From Oscillibacter sp. (GTDB taxonomy: Bacteria; Bacillota; Clostridia; Oscillospirales; Oscillospiraceae): a stretch of DNA of 5,100 nt. The DNA lies in NCBI GenBank assembly GCA_022796315.1, contig JAAWIL010000153.1:1-5100 (forward strand), written 5' to 3'. The position numbers were made by a program, and so were the translations under genes. This document shows, one piece after another, positions 1-4,885 of the stretch (positions are counted from its first letter, which is position 1; every line of letters begins with the position of its first letter). The notes beneath the pieces were generated by a model, which had not been told where the DNA came from, did no database searches, and saw only the letters and a list, made by a program, of their open reading frames with translations.

Positions 1-19
1 GTCGCCGCAAGCGGGCGGG

Positions 20-37
20 CTTAGAATTACTTCTAAG
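20..37. repeat. Small perfect hairpin in the AT-rich left edge
   Basis: Seven-base inverted repeat CTTAGAA / TTCTAAG around a TTAC loop. It sits in an AT-rich stretch (about 20-85) that contrasts with the GC-rich coding DNA after it. No T-run follows directly, so a classical terminator is not supported. It may be the tail of whatever lies left of the window, or part of an interspersed repeat. Role unknown. Confidence 0.4.
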
Positions 38-85
38 AAATCCGCTATTTTTTCTCATTTTCGCTGTCCGAGTTTCTCAAAAATT

Positions 86-457
86 TTGTCGCGCTACAAC
101 GATTTTGACATCGACGATTTCTGCCCCAAATGCGGTGCATTCAACCAGCCGGCCCAGAGCTGCCGGATTGATCGGAACGGCAGTGTGGTCCGGGTGGACG
201 GCATCAACGAGGAGAACCACAGGGGGTCCTTTGTCCACCGGGAGCTTCATGCGGAGGACCGGGAGCGCCGCCGGGTGGGCCTGGAGCGGAACGCGTTCCG
301 GACCGGGCAGCCTGCCCGGCCTGCGGAGCAGGGGACATCCCAGAGAGACCGGAAAAAAACCAAAATGCCGTTGATTGGTTGGATTATTTTGACCATTATC
401 GGGATCAATGTATTCTTCAATCTGCTCAGAGGTCTGCTCACCCTTCTGCTCTGGTGA
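86..457 (+). CDS. Small CxxC-motif protein with one C-terminal membrane segment; start uncertain, possibly 5'-partial
   Basis: I do not recognise a named family. Read from the TTG at 86 it is 123 aa. The N-terminus is acidic and carries a CPKCG knuckle (C13, C16), with a further Cys at 26 and His at 45, 51 and 55, so a zinc-ribbon-like metal site is possible but only half of a classical four-Cys ribbon is present. Residues 50-93 are very charged (Arg/Glu-rich). Residues 95-123 are a hydrophobic membrane segment rich in Ile and Leu, ending near the C-terminus, which suggests a tail-anchored membrane protein with a cytoplasmic zinc-knuckle head. The start is doubtful: no Shine-Dalgarno sequence precedes the TTG, and the frame stays open without a stop from base 2 to 85, so the gene may begin left of the window or its native start may have been replaced. 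A hairpin terminator follows directly. Real gene likely, function unknown. Confidence 0.6.
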   Translation: MSRYNDFDIDDFCPKCGAFNQPAQSCRIDRNGSVVRVDGINEENHRGSFVHRELHAEDRERRRVGLERNAFRTGQPARPAEQGTSQRDRKKTKMPLIGWIILTIIGINVFFNLLRGLLTLLLW

Positions 458-459
458 AC

Positions 460-491
460 AGCGGCCCTGTGCCATAAGGCATAGGGCCGCT
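460..491. terminator. Hairpin terminator between convergent genes
   Basis: Stem AGCGGCCCT (460-468) pairs with AGGGCCGCT (483-491), continues through a G/T pair (469/482) into TGCC / GGCA, and closes on an ATAA loop (474-477). On the plus strand it is followed by TTATCTTC, a modest U-rich tail, so it best terminates the 86-457 gene. It lies between two convergent stop codons and could also end the minus-strand lipoprotein transcript, though no T-run follows on that strand and the G/T position becomes a C/A mismatch there. Confidence 0.75.
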
Positions 492-496
492 TATCT

Positions 497-1030
497 TCAG
501 GAGGCGGGGACCTCCAGATCCAGGGCAGTCAATTCGTCACTGGTGGCTGAGGTGATGTTCACGGACAGATGCCGGCTGTCGGTCCAGCTGAGGCTGTAGA
601 CATACTCGGATTCCGCCAGATCCAGCTGGGCCAGAAGCTGGCCGTCATAGCCGTAGATGCAGGAGTCACTCCACACATCATAGGCGGCAGTGGTGATGTC
701 ATCCTCCCGCCAGGTGAGATGGGTGCCCAGGATATCCTTTACAAAGGTCTCGCTCTCCGTGTCAAAGATGCCGTAGTAGGCAATGTTTGGGTTGATGTGT
801 CCCTCCACCACCAGAAAGGTGCCCACCTGAGTCTCTCCCATCAAGGAGTTGACGCCGGCCTCCCGCTCCCGCAGATCGTACTCCTTCCCTTGATAGGTGA
901 ATATCACGCCTTCAAGGGGCTCGTCCGGGAGCTCAGTGGGCGGCGGGTCTGTGGTCTCCTCCGGGGAGGCCGCGCCGCAGGCGGTCAGGAACAGGCACAG
1001 CGCAATCAGGAACCAGAGCTTTCTCATCAT
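497..1030 (-). CDS. Predicted lipoprotein of unknown function
   Basis: 177 aa. The N-terminus is a textbook lipoprotein signal: Met-Met-Arg-Lys, a hydrophobic core (residues 5-16), then lipobox L15-T16-A17-C18, with Cys18 the expected lipidated residue after signal peptidase II cleavage. A Pro/Glu/Thr-rich linker (about 22-40) follows, as is common for surface-tethered proteins. The rest (41-177) is rich in alternating aromatic and beta-branched residues (for example VIFTYQGKEYDL, SEYVYSLSWT), suggesting a small beta-rich extracytoplasmic domain. I do not recognise the family. The start at 1030 is chosen because AAGGAG lies 6 nt upstream; the next Met (1027) and a GTG at 1033 are alternatives. 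The gene is divergent from the polysaccharide deacetylase across 157 nt and convergent with the 86-457 gene. No catalytic motif is apparent. It is confidently a lipoprotein, with unknown role. Confidence 0.85.
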   Translation of the reverse strand: MMRKLWFLIALCLFLTACGAASPEETTDPPPTELPDEPLEGVIFTYQGKEYDLREREAGVNSLMGETQVGTFLVVEGHINPNIAYYGIFDTESETFVKDILGTHLTWREDDITTAAYDVWSDSCIYGYDGQLLAQLDLAESEYVYSLSWTDSRHLSVNITSATSDELTALDLEVPAS

Positions 1031-1187
1031 CACGTACTCCTTTTTTGGGCAAGATAGAGGAAGCGTACCACGCCGCAGAGGAGAAGTCCCAACAAATTCG
1101 TAACAATGCAACAACAAATTTTAACAGTGGTATTTTTCCGCCTCCGGTACACACTAGCCTTGAAAACGGAGAGAGGAATGGAAGCGG

Positions 1188-1898
1188 ATGCGGAGAGGGC
1201 AAATCTGTTTGTTAGCGGCGGCCGGATTGCTGCTGCTGTGCTGCGCCGGTGGACAGGCGATACCGGTCCAGGCTCCGGCGGAGATCCCGACGGAATCCAA
1301 ATATATTGCCCTGACCTTTGACGACGGACCTCGCCGGGGCACCACGGACCGGCTCCTGGACGGCCTGCGGGAGCGGGGAGCCAGCGCCACCTTCTTCCTG
1401 GTGGGAGAGGAGATTGCCGGCAGGGAGGACCTGGTGGAGCGGATGCAGGCAGAGGGCCACCAGATCGGGAACCACACCTGGAGCCACGTGCGGCTGGAGG
1501 GAAGCGGCCCGGAGAAGGCGGCCGAGGAGGTGGAGCGGACAGAGGCGGCGCTGGAGGAGCTGCTGGGGAGCAGCGGCTATTGGCTCCGCCCGCCCTACGG
1601 CCTCATCACGGAGGGGGAGGAGGCCCGGATTGCCGTGCCCATGGTGAAGTGGTCCGTGGACCCCAGGGATTGGGAGAGCCGCAATACGGCCAAGGTGGTC
1701 CAGGCGGTGTTGGACGCCGCGGAGCCCAACAGCATCATCCTGCTCCATGACATCTACCCCACCTCCGTGGAGGCGGCGCTGCAGGTGGTGGACACCTTGC
1801 AGGCGGAGGGGTACTGGTTTGTGACGGTGGAGGAGCTCCTGGCCATCAACGGAGTGCTCCCGGAGCCGGGTGTTATGTACCGAAGCGGAAAGGGATAA
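1188..1898 (+). CDS. Secreted polysaccharide (peptidoglycan) deacetylase, NodB/CE4 family
   Basis: 236 aa. Family members hydrolyse N-acetyl groups from peptidoglycan or chitin-like sugars using a divalent metal. An N-terminal signal sequence (MRR, then a hydrophobic core at about 7-19) points to export, either cleaved near residue 24 or retained as an anchor. Two adjacent Cys (18, 19) are present but do not make a good lipobox. The NodB domain fills about 38-220 with all five motifs: TFDDGP (43-48, catalytic base D45 and metal ligand D46), HTWSH (96-100, metal-binding His96 and His100), RPPYG (134-138), DPRDW (158-162) and LLHD (185-188, His187). It should therefore be active. The ATG at 1188 has an AGAGG 11 nt upstream, a rather long gap. 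A TTG at 1209 behind GGAGAGGG is an alternative but would remove the positive N-region of the signal. The gene is single, with its own terminator immediately after the stop. Substrate is inferred to be the cell's own wall. Confidence 0.92.
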   Translation: MRRGQICLLAAAGLLLLCCAGGQAIPVQAPAEIPTESKYIALTFDDGPRRGTTDRLLDGLRERGASATFFLVGEEIAGREDLVERMQAEGHQIGNHTWSHVRLEGSGPEKAAEEVERTEAALEELLGSSGYWLRPPYGLITEGEEARIAVPMVKWSVDPRDWESRNTAKVVQAVLDAAEPNSIILLHDIYPTSVEAALQVVDTLQAEGYWFVTVEELLAINGVLPEPGVMYRSGKG

Positions 1899-1928
1899 AA
1901 AAAGAGACGCCATAAGGCGTCTCTTTTT
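1899..1928. terminator. Bidirectional intrinsic terminator
   Basis: Perfect 13-bp inverted repeat: AAAAAGAGACGCC (1899-1911), loop ATAA (1912-1915), GGCGTCTCTTTTT (1916-1928). T-runs follow on both strands (five T on plus; seven T on minus, complementary to 1897-1903). It lies between the stop codons of the convergent deacetylase and secG genes, 1 nt after one and 6 nt before the other, and should terminate both. Confidence 0.95.
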
Positions 1929-1934
1929 GTGTGA

Positions 1935-2165
1935 TTACCCGATCATCAGCAGGGCCAGCGTCAGCAGCAGGAAGATCGCGCCGATCCACTTGGTGGCACG
2001 AGCCAGCTTGGCGTCCAGGGTCTTGGCCTTGTTCTTGGCCAGGAAGGAGTCAGCCACGCCGCCGATGGCGCCGGAGAGGCCGGCGCTCTTGCCGGACTGG
2101 AACAGAACCACGCAGATAATGGTCAGGCCGCACAGGACCTGCAGAACCGTGACAGCAGTCTTCAT
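1935..2165 (-). CDS. secG: Preprotein translocase subunit SecG
   Basis: 76 aa, the usual size for SecG. SecG is the small non-essential subunit of the SecYEG channel in the cytoplasmic membrane and aids SecA-driven export. Two membrane segments are visible, about residues 3-23 and 59-75, joined by the family's conserved Gly-rich loop LFQSGKSAGLSGAIGG (21-36), then a charged stretch (43-59) typical of the second half. The start at 2165 is set by GGAGG 9 nt upstream; the frame is open further upstream but without a better site. In many Firmicutes secG precedes rnr and smpB; here it is followed by a terminator, so it is a single-gene unit. It is divergent from lexA across 238 nt. Its product would help export the deacetylase and lipoprotein encoded next door, as for all Sec substrates; that is generic and not evidence of a dedicated link. 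Confidence 0.95.
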   Translation of the reverse strand: MKTAVTVLQVLCGLTIICVVLFQSGKSAGLSGAIGGVADSFLAKNKAKTLDAKLARATKWIGAIFLLLTLALLMIG

Positions 2166-2224
2166 GACGGAATACCTCCAGATAACAGACATACACAGGG
2201 TATGCGATGATTTCACAGGAAACA

Positions 2225-2253
2225 ATGTTACCATACTTTCTACCAATTTTCAA
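2225..2253 (-). promoter_or_regulatory. Candidate secG promoter
   Basis: On the minus strand, TTGAAA (complement of 2248-2253; 5/6 to the -35 consensus) and TAACAT (complement of 2225-2230; 4/6 to the -10) are separated by 17 nt. The -10 lies about 60 nt upstream of the secG start. It is plausible by position and spacing but the -10 is weak. Confidence 0.5.
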
Positions 2254-2318
2254 GGGGAATTTGCAAAATAACCGCGCAATTTTTTTGGCGCGGCAGAAGA
2301 AAAAACCGCAAAAAATTG

Positions 2319-2330
2319 GAACGCATGTTT
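2319..2330. promoter_or_regulatory. LexA (SOS) box
   Basis: GAACGCATGTTT fits the Bacillus/Clostridium LexA box GAAC-N4-GTTC core (published form CGAACRNRYGTTYC), including R/R/Y at the variable inner positions; the only departure in the core is T for C at the last base, allowed as Y. It abuts and overlaps by two bases the -35 element of the lexA promoter, the classic position for autorepression. Binding is inferred from sequence. Confidence 0.8.
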
Positions 2331-2357
2331 GCTATTTGCGAAAGAGTATGGTATACT
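2329..2357 (+). promoter_or_regulatory. lexA promoter
   Basis: -35 TTGCTA (2329-2334, 4/6), 17-nt spacer, -10 TATACT (2352-2357, 5/6). It lies 46 nt upstream of the lexA start. The SOS box sits directly on the upstream edge of the -35, so LexA would block RNA polymerase here. Confidence 0.75.
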
Positions 2358-2403
2358 GGAAAAAACGGATTCACTTCGGTGTGTTACGTCAGGAGGACCG
2401 GCC

Positions 2404-2994
2404 ATGGTAGAGCTATCCGCTATGCAGCAAAAGATTTATGAGTACATCGCGTTCTATATCCGGGCGCAGGGGTATCCCCCCTCCGTGCGGGAGATTGGGG
2501 AGGCGGTGGGGCTGAAATCCCCCTCCACCGTACACTTCCACCTCAAGCGGCTGGAGGAGGCCGGCGTCATCGAAAAGGGCGCCAAAAAGGGCCGCGCCAT
2601 CACGCTGACCGATCCGGCGGCGAAGGCGGACAGGGTGCCCATCCTGGGCCATGTGGCCGCCGGCGCCCCCATCCTGGCCCAGGAGTGCATTGAGGACTAC
2701 CTCACCTTCGACACCGGCGGCCAGACAGAGGCGTACTTCGCCCTGCGGGTGCGGGGGGAGTCCATGCTGAACGCGGGCATCCTGCCGGGGGACCTGGTGG
2801 TGGTGCGCCGCCAGCAGACGGCCAGCAATGGGGAGATCGTGGTGGCGATGATTGAGGACGAGGCCACCGTGAAGCGCTTCTCCCGGCAGAAGGGCCATGT
2901 TTGGCTCCTGCCGGAGAACGAGGACTACAGTCCCATTGACGGCGCCCGCGCCCAGATCCTGGGGAAGGTGGCGGCGGTGGTGCGCTGGTACTGA
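2404..2994 (+). CDS. lexA: LexA, SOS-response repressor and self-cleaving protease
   Basis: 196 aa, typical LexA length. It represses DNA-repair genes and is inactivated by RecA-stimulated self-cleavage on DNA damage. Residues 1-68 are the winged-helix DNA-binding domain (helix-turn-helix around S27-R49, with SVREIGEAVGLKS and STVHFHLKRLEEAG). The cleavage site is A86-G87 in HVAAGAP. The C-terminal S24-type peptidase domain carries the catalytic pair Ser120 (in RGESM) and Lys157 (in TVKRF), so autoproteolysis should be intact. The ATG at 2404 is chosen because AGGAGG lies 7 nt upstream; the frame is open further upstream, but that sequence overlaps the promoter. A LexA box at 2319-2330 indicates autoregulation. 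It may be co-transcribed with the VOC gene 88 nt downstream, since no clear U-run terminator lies between them. Confidence 0.97.
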   Translation: MVELSAMQQKIYEYIAFYIRAQGYPPSVREIGEAVGLKSPSTVHFHLKRLEEAGVIEKGAKKGRAITLTDPAAKADRVPILGHVAAGAPILAQECIEDYLTFDTGGQTEAYFALRVRGESMLNAGILPGDLVVVRRQQTASNGEIVVAMIEDEATVKRFSRQKGHVWLLPENEDYSPIDGARAQILGKVAAVVRWY

Positions 2995-3001
2995 GGGCCC
3001 T

Positions 3002-3062
3002 GCGGCGGCGCACCGCCGCGATGCAGGAGAACGTGATTTCCCGGCGGCCGAGCTGCCGCCGG
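3002..3062 (+). other. Two GC-rich hairpins in the lexA-glyoxalase spacer
   Basis: Hairpin 1: GCGGCGG (3002-3008), loop CGCA, CCGCCGC (3013-3019). Hairpin 2: CCGGCGGC (3041-3048), loop CGAGCT, GCCGCCGG (3055-3062), a perfect 8-bp stem ending 9 nt before the GGGAGA ribosome binding site of the next gene. Neither is followed by a T-run, so they are not good intrinsic terminators. They may stabilise RNA ends, slow readthrough, or simply reflect GC-rich sequence. Confidence 0.5.
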
Positions 3063-3082
3063 AACGGAGAAGGGAGAGCTAT

Positions 3083-3448
3083 ATGCTGACATTCCACCAT
3101 TTCAATTTTAACGTGGCGGATTTGGAGAAATCCATGGCCTTTTACGAGGCGGCCCTGGGGCTCCATGAGGTGCGCCGGAAGGAGGCCGGGGACGGCAGCT
3201 ATGTGATCGTGTTCCTGGGGGATGGGGAGACGTCCTTTTGCCTGGAGCTGACGTGGCTGCGGGACCACCCCCAGAAGTACGACCTGGGCGAGTGCGAGTT
3301 CCATCTGGCCCTTCGGGCGGAGGACTATGACGCCGCCTACCGGAAGCACAAGGAGATGGGCTGCGTCTGCTTTGAGAATCCGGACATGGGGATCTACTTC
3401 ATCTCCGATCCGGACGGCTATTGGATCGAGATCATTCCCACCCGCTGA
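3083..3448 (+). CDS. Glyoxalase I-like VOC-family protein
   Basis: 121 aa, one vicinal-oxygen-chelate domain pair, close to bacterial lactoylglutathione lyase in length. The two beta-alpha-beta-beta-beta halves span about 1-58 and 70-121. All four metal-ligand positions of E. coli GloA can be matched by eye: His6 (HFNFNVADL), Glu55 (CLELTW), His74 (EFHLAL) and Glu116 (DPDGYWIEI). This supports a metal-dependent enzyme converting a hemithioacetal of methylglyoxal and a thiol. Most Clostridia lack glutathione, so the thiol partner is unknown and the substrate could differ. The ATG at 3083 is preceded by GGGAGA at 6 nt; upstream in-frame sequence is the lexA tail in another frame. It probably shares the lexA transcript, which would bring it partly under SOS control, but a private promoter cannot be excluded. 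Enzyme class is fairly sure, exact substrate not. Confidence 0.85.
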   Translation: MLTFHHFNFNVADLEKSMAFYEAALGLHEVRRKEAGDGSYVIVFLGDGETSFCLELTWLRDHPQKYDLGECEFHLALRAEDYDAAYRKHKEMGCVCFENPDMGIYFISDPDGYWIEIIPTR

Positions 3449-3460
3449 GGCTGGGAGGGC

Positions 3461-3503
3461 GACGGCACGCGTCCCGCAGGTTCTGCCTGCGGGACGCGTC
3501 GTC
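3461..3503. terminator. Long shared hairpin between convergent genes
   Basis: Perfect 14-bp stem ACGCGTCCCGCAGG (3467-3480) / CCTGCGGGACGCGT (3486-3499) around a TTCTG loop, extended by GACG / CGTC (3461-3464, 3500-3503) across a two-base bulge. It starts 12 nt after the VOC stop and ends 5 nt before the lysA stop. On plus it is followed by TCTTCTT, a weak U-tail; on minus no T-run follows. It is probably a terminator for the plus-strand transcript and a 3'-end barrier for lysA. Confidence 0.75.
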
Positions 3504-3508
3504 TCTTC

Positions 3509-4765
3509 TTACCAGACCAGCGTGCGGAAGTAGTCCTCCACGGTCTCCGCCCGGCGGATCAGCTCCACGGAGCCGTCCTCCTGAAGGAGCAGCTCGGCGG
3601 AGCGGAGCTTTCCGTTGTAGTTGTAGCCCATGGCGTGGCCGTGGGCGCCGGTGTCGTGGATGACCAGCAGGTCCCCCCGGTCAATTTTGGGGAGGGCCCG
3701 GTCAATGGCGAATTTGTCGTTGTTTTCGCACAGGCCGCCCACCACGTCGTAGATCCGGTCGCAGGGGGCGTCCTCCTTGCCCATGACGGTGATGTGGTGG
3801 TAGGAGCCGTACATGGCGGGGCGCATGAGGTTGCAGGCGCAGGCGTCCACGCCGATATATTCCTTGTAGATGTGCTTTTCATGGATGGCCCGGGTCACCA
3901 GGTGGCCGTAGGGGGCCAGCATGTAGCGGCCCAGCTCCGTGTACAGGGCCACGTTCCCCAGGCCCGCAGGCGCCAGGATCTCCTCATAGGCCCGGCGGAC
4001 CCCCTGGCCGATAACGGCAATGTCGTTTTCCGGCTGGTCCGGCTCGTAGGGGACGCCGATGCCGCCGGAGAGATTGATGAAGGTGATGGAGAGGCCGGTC
4101 TCCGCCTTCAGCTCCGCCGCCAGCCGGAACAGGGTCCGGGCCAGGGTGGGGTAGTAGTCATTGGAGAGGGTGTTGGAGGCCAGGAAGGCGTGGAGCCCAA
4201 ACTCCTTGGCCCCCTTGGCGGCCAGCCGCGTCATGGCCTCGGCGGTCTGGGCACGGGTCATGCCGTACTTGGCGTCGCCGGGGTTGTCCATCACCTGGAA
4301 GCCCTCCCGGGTCTCCGCCAGGGTGAAGACGCCGCCGGGGTTGTAGCGGCAGCAGATCTTCTCCGGGATATGGCCGATGGACTGCTCCAGGAAGTCCACC
4401 ATGGTGAGATCGTCCAAATTGATGATGGCCCCCAGCCGGTCCGCCAGCTGGTACTCCTCCGCGGGGGTCTCGTTGGCGGAGAACATGATGTCCTCGCCGG
4501 TGACGCCGCAGCGTTCCGCCATCAGGAGCTCGGTGAGAGAGGAGCAGTCGCAGCCGCAGCCCTCCTCCTTCAGGAGCTTCAGAATGGCCGGCGTGGGGGT
4601 GGCTTTGACGGCAAAATACTCCCGGAAGCCGGGATTCCAGGCAAAGGCCTCTTTCAGGCGGCGGGCGTTCTCCCGGATGCCCCGCGCGTCGTAGATGTGA
4701 AAGGGGGTGGGGAATCTGGAGGCGATGTCCTCCAGCTGCGCTTGGGTGACGAAGGGTGTTTTCAT
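3509..4765 (-). CDS. lysA: Diaminopimelate decarboxylase (PLP fold-type III), somewhat divergent
   Basis: 418 aa, normal LysA length. LysA removes CO2 from meso-diaminopimelate to give L-lysine, the last step of the pathway, in the cytoplasm. The alanine-racemase-like PLP barrel covers about 20-290, with the Schiff-base Lys54 in YFAVKATP, CRYNPGG (139-145), AKYGM (165-169), SGGIG (233-237, phosphate loop) and ELGR (277-280, usually EPGR). The C-terminal beta domain has GGLCENND (343-350; Cys346 matches the catalytic Cys of CESxD), GAHGHAM (373-379) and YNYN with SAELL (381-393), all LysA/ornithine-decarboxylase-like. The usual HxHIGSQ motif is replaced by HAFLASNT (192-199 region), so substrate is slightly less sure. 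The start at 4765 has GAGG 7 nt upstream; an in-frame ATG at 4780 has no good binding site. It has its own promoter and ends at a shared hairpin; no other lysine-pathway gene is adjacent. Confidence 0.85.
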   Translation of the reverse strand: MKTPFVTQAQLEDIASRFPTPFHIYDARGIRENARRLKEAFAWNPGFREYFAVKATPTPAILKLLKEEGCGCDCSSLTELLMAERCGVTGEDIMFSANETPAEEYQLADRLGAIINLDDLTMVDFLEQSIGHIPEKICCRYNPGGVFTLAETREGFQVMDNPGDAKYGMTRAQTAEAMTRLAAKGAKEFGLHAFLASNTLSNDYYPTLARTLFRLAAELKAETGLSITFINLSGGIGVPYEPDQPENDIAVIGQGVRRAYEEILAPAGLGNVALYTELGRYMLAPYGHLVTRAIHEKHIYKEYIGVDACACNLMRPAMYGSYHHITVMGKEDAPCDRIYDVVGGLCENNDKFAIDRALPKIDRGDLLVIHDTGAHGHAMGYNYNGKLRSAELLLQEDGSVELIRRAETVEDYFRTLVW

Positions 4766-4811
4766 GGGGATACCTCGCATCTTTCTGTGGAAATCAAGCT
4801 GTGTAGATTCT

Positions 4812-4841
4812 ATTTTACGCAGAAGTTTCCGGCCATGTCAA
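4812..4841 (-). promoter_or_regulatory. lysA promoter
   Basis: On the minus strand, a perfect -35 TTGACA (complement of 4836-4841), 18-nt spacer, and -10 TAAAAT (complement of 4812-4817; 5/6). The -10 lies about 46 nt upstream of the lysA start. I see no lysine riboswitch: the leader of roughly 40 nt is far too short for one. Confidence 0.8.
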
Positions 4842-4852
4842 GGAATTTGACG

Positions 4853-4885
4853 AAAAAAACCGCCTGTCCCAGGGAGAACAGGCGG
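4853..4885 (-). terminator. Minus-strand intrinsic terminator upstream of lysA
   Basis: On the minus strand, CCGCCTGT (complement of 4878-4885), a 10-nt loop, ACAGGCGG (complement of 4860-4867), then seven T (complement of 4853-4859). This is a strong intrinsic terminator for a transcript arriving from the right. It ends only 11 nt before the lysA -35 box, so it insulates lysA from upstream transcription. The gene or RNA it terminates is not identifiable within the window. Confidence 0.85.

Noticed and set aside
1..85. Minus-strand frame with a protein-like reading (KIFEKLGQRK, stop, EKIADFLEVILS) at the left edge
   Set aside because: It is broken by an in-frame stop, has no binding site and touches the window edge. 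It may be remnant or repeat DNA, but there is too little to call a pseudogene.
287..300. Perfect 14-bp palindrome CGGAACGCGTTCCG, resembling a LexA box
   Set aside because: The GAAC and GTTC halves are separated by two bases, not the four of a Gram-positive LexA box, and it lies inside a coding region, far from any promoter.
1031..1187. Promoters for the divergent lipoprotein and deacetylase genes
   Set aside because: Several partial boxes exist (TTAACA on plus; TAAAAT on minus) but none pairs with a partner at 16-18 nt, so no specific promoter is called.
4766..4811. Lysine riboswitch or other leader element before lysA
   Set aside because: The leader from the predicted start of transcription to the ATG is only about 40 nt and has no complex fold, while the lysine riboswitch needs well over 150 nt.
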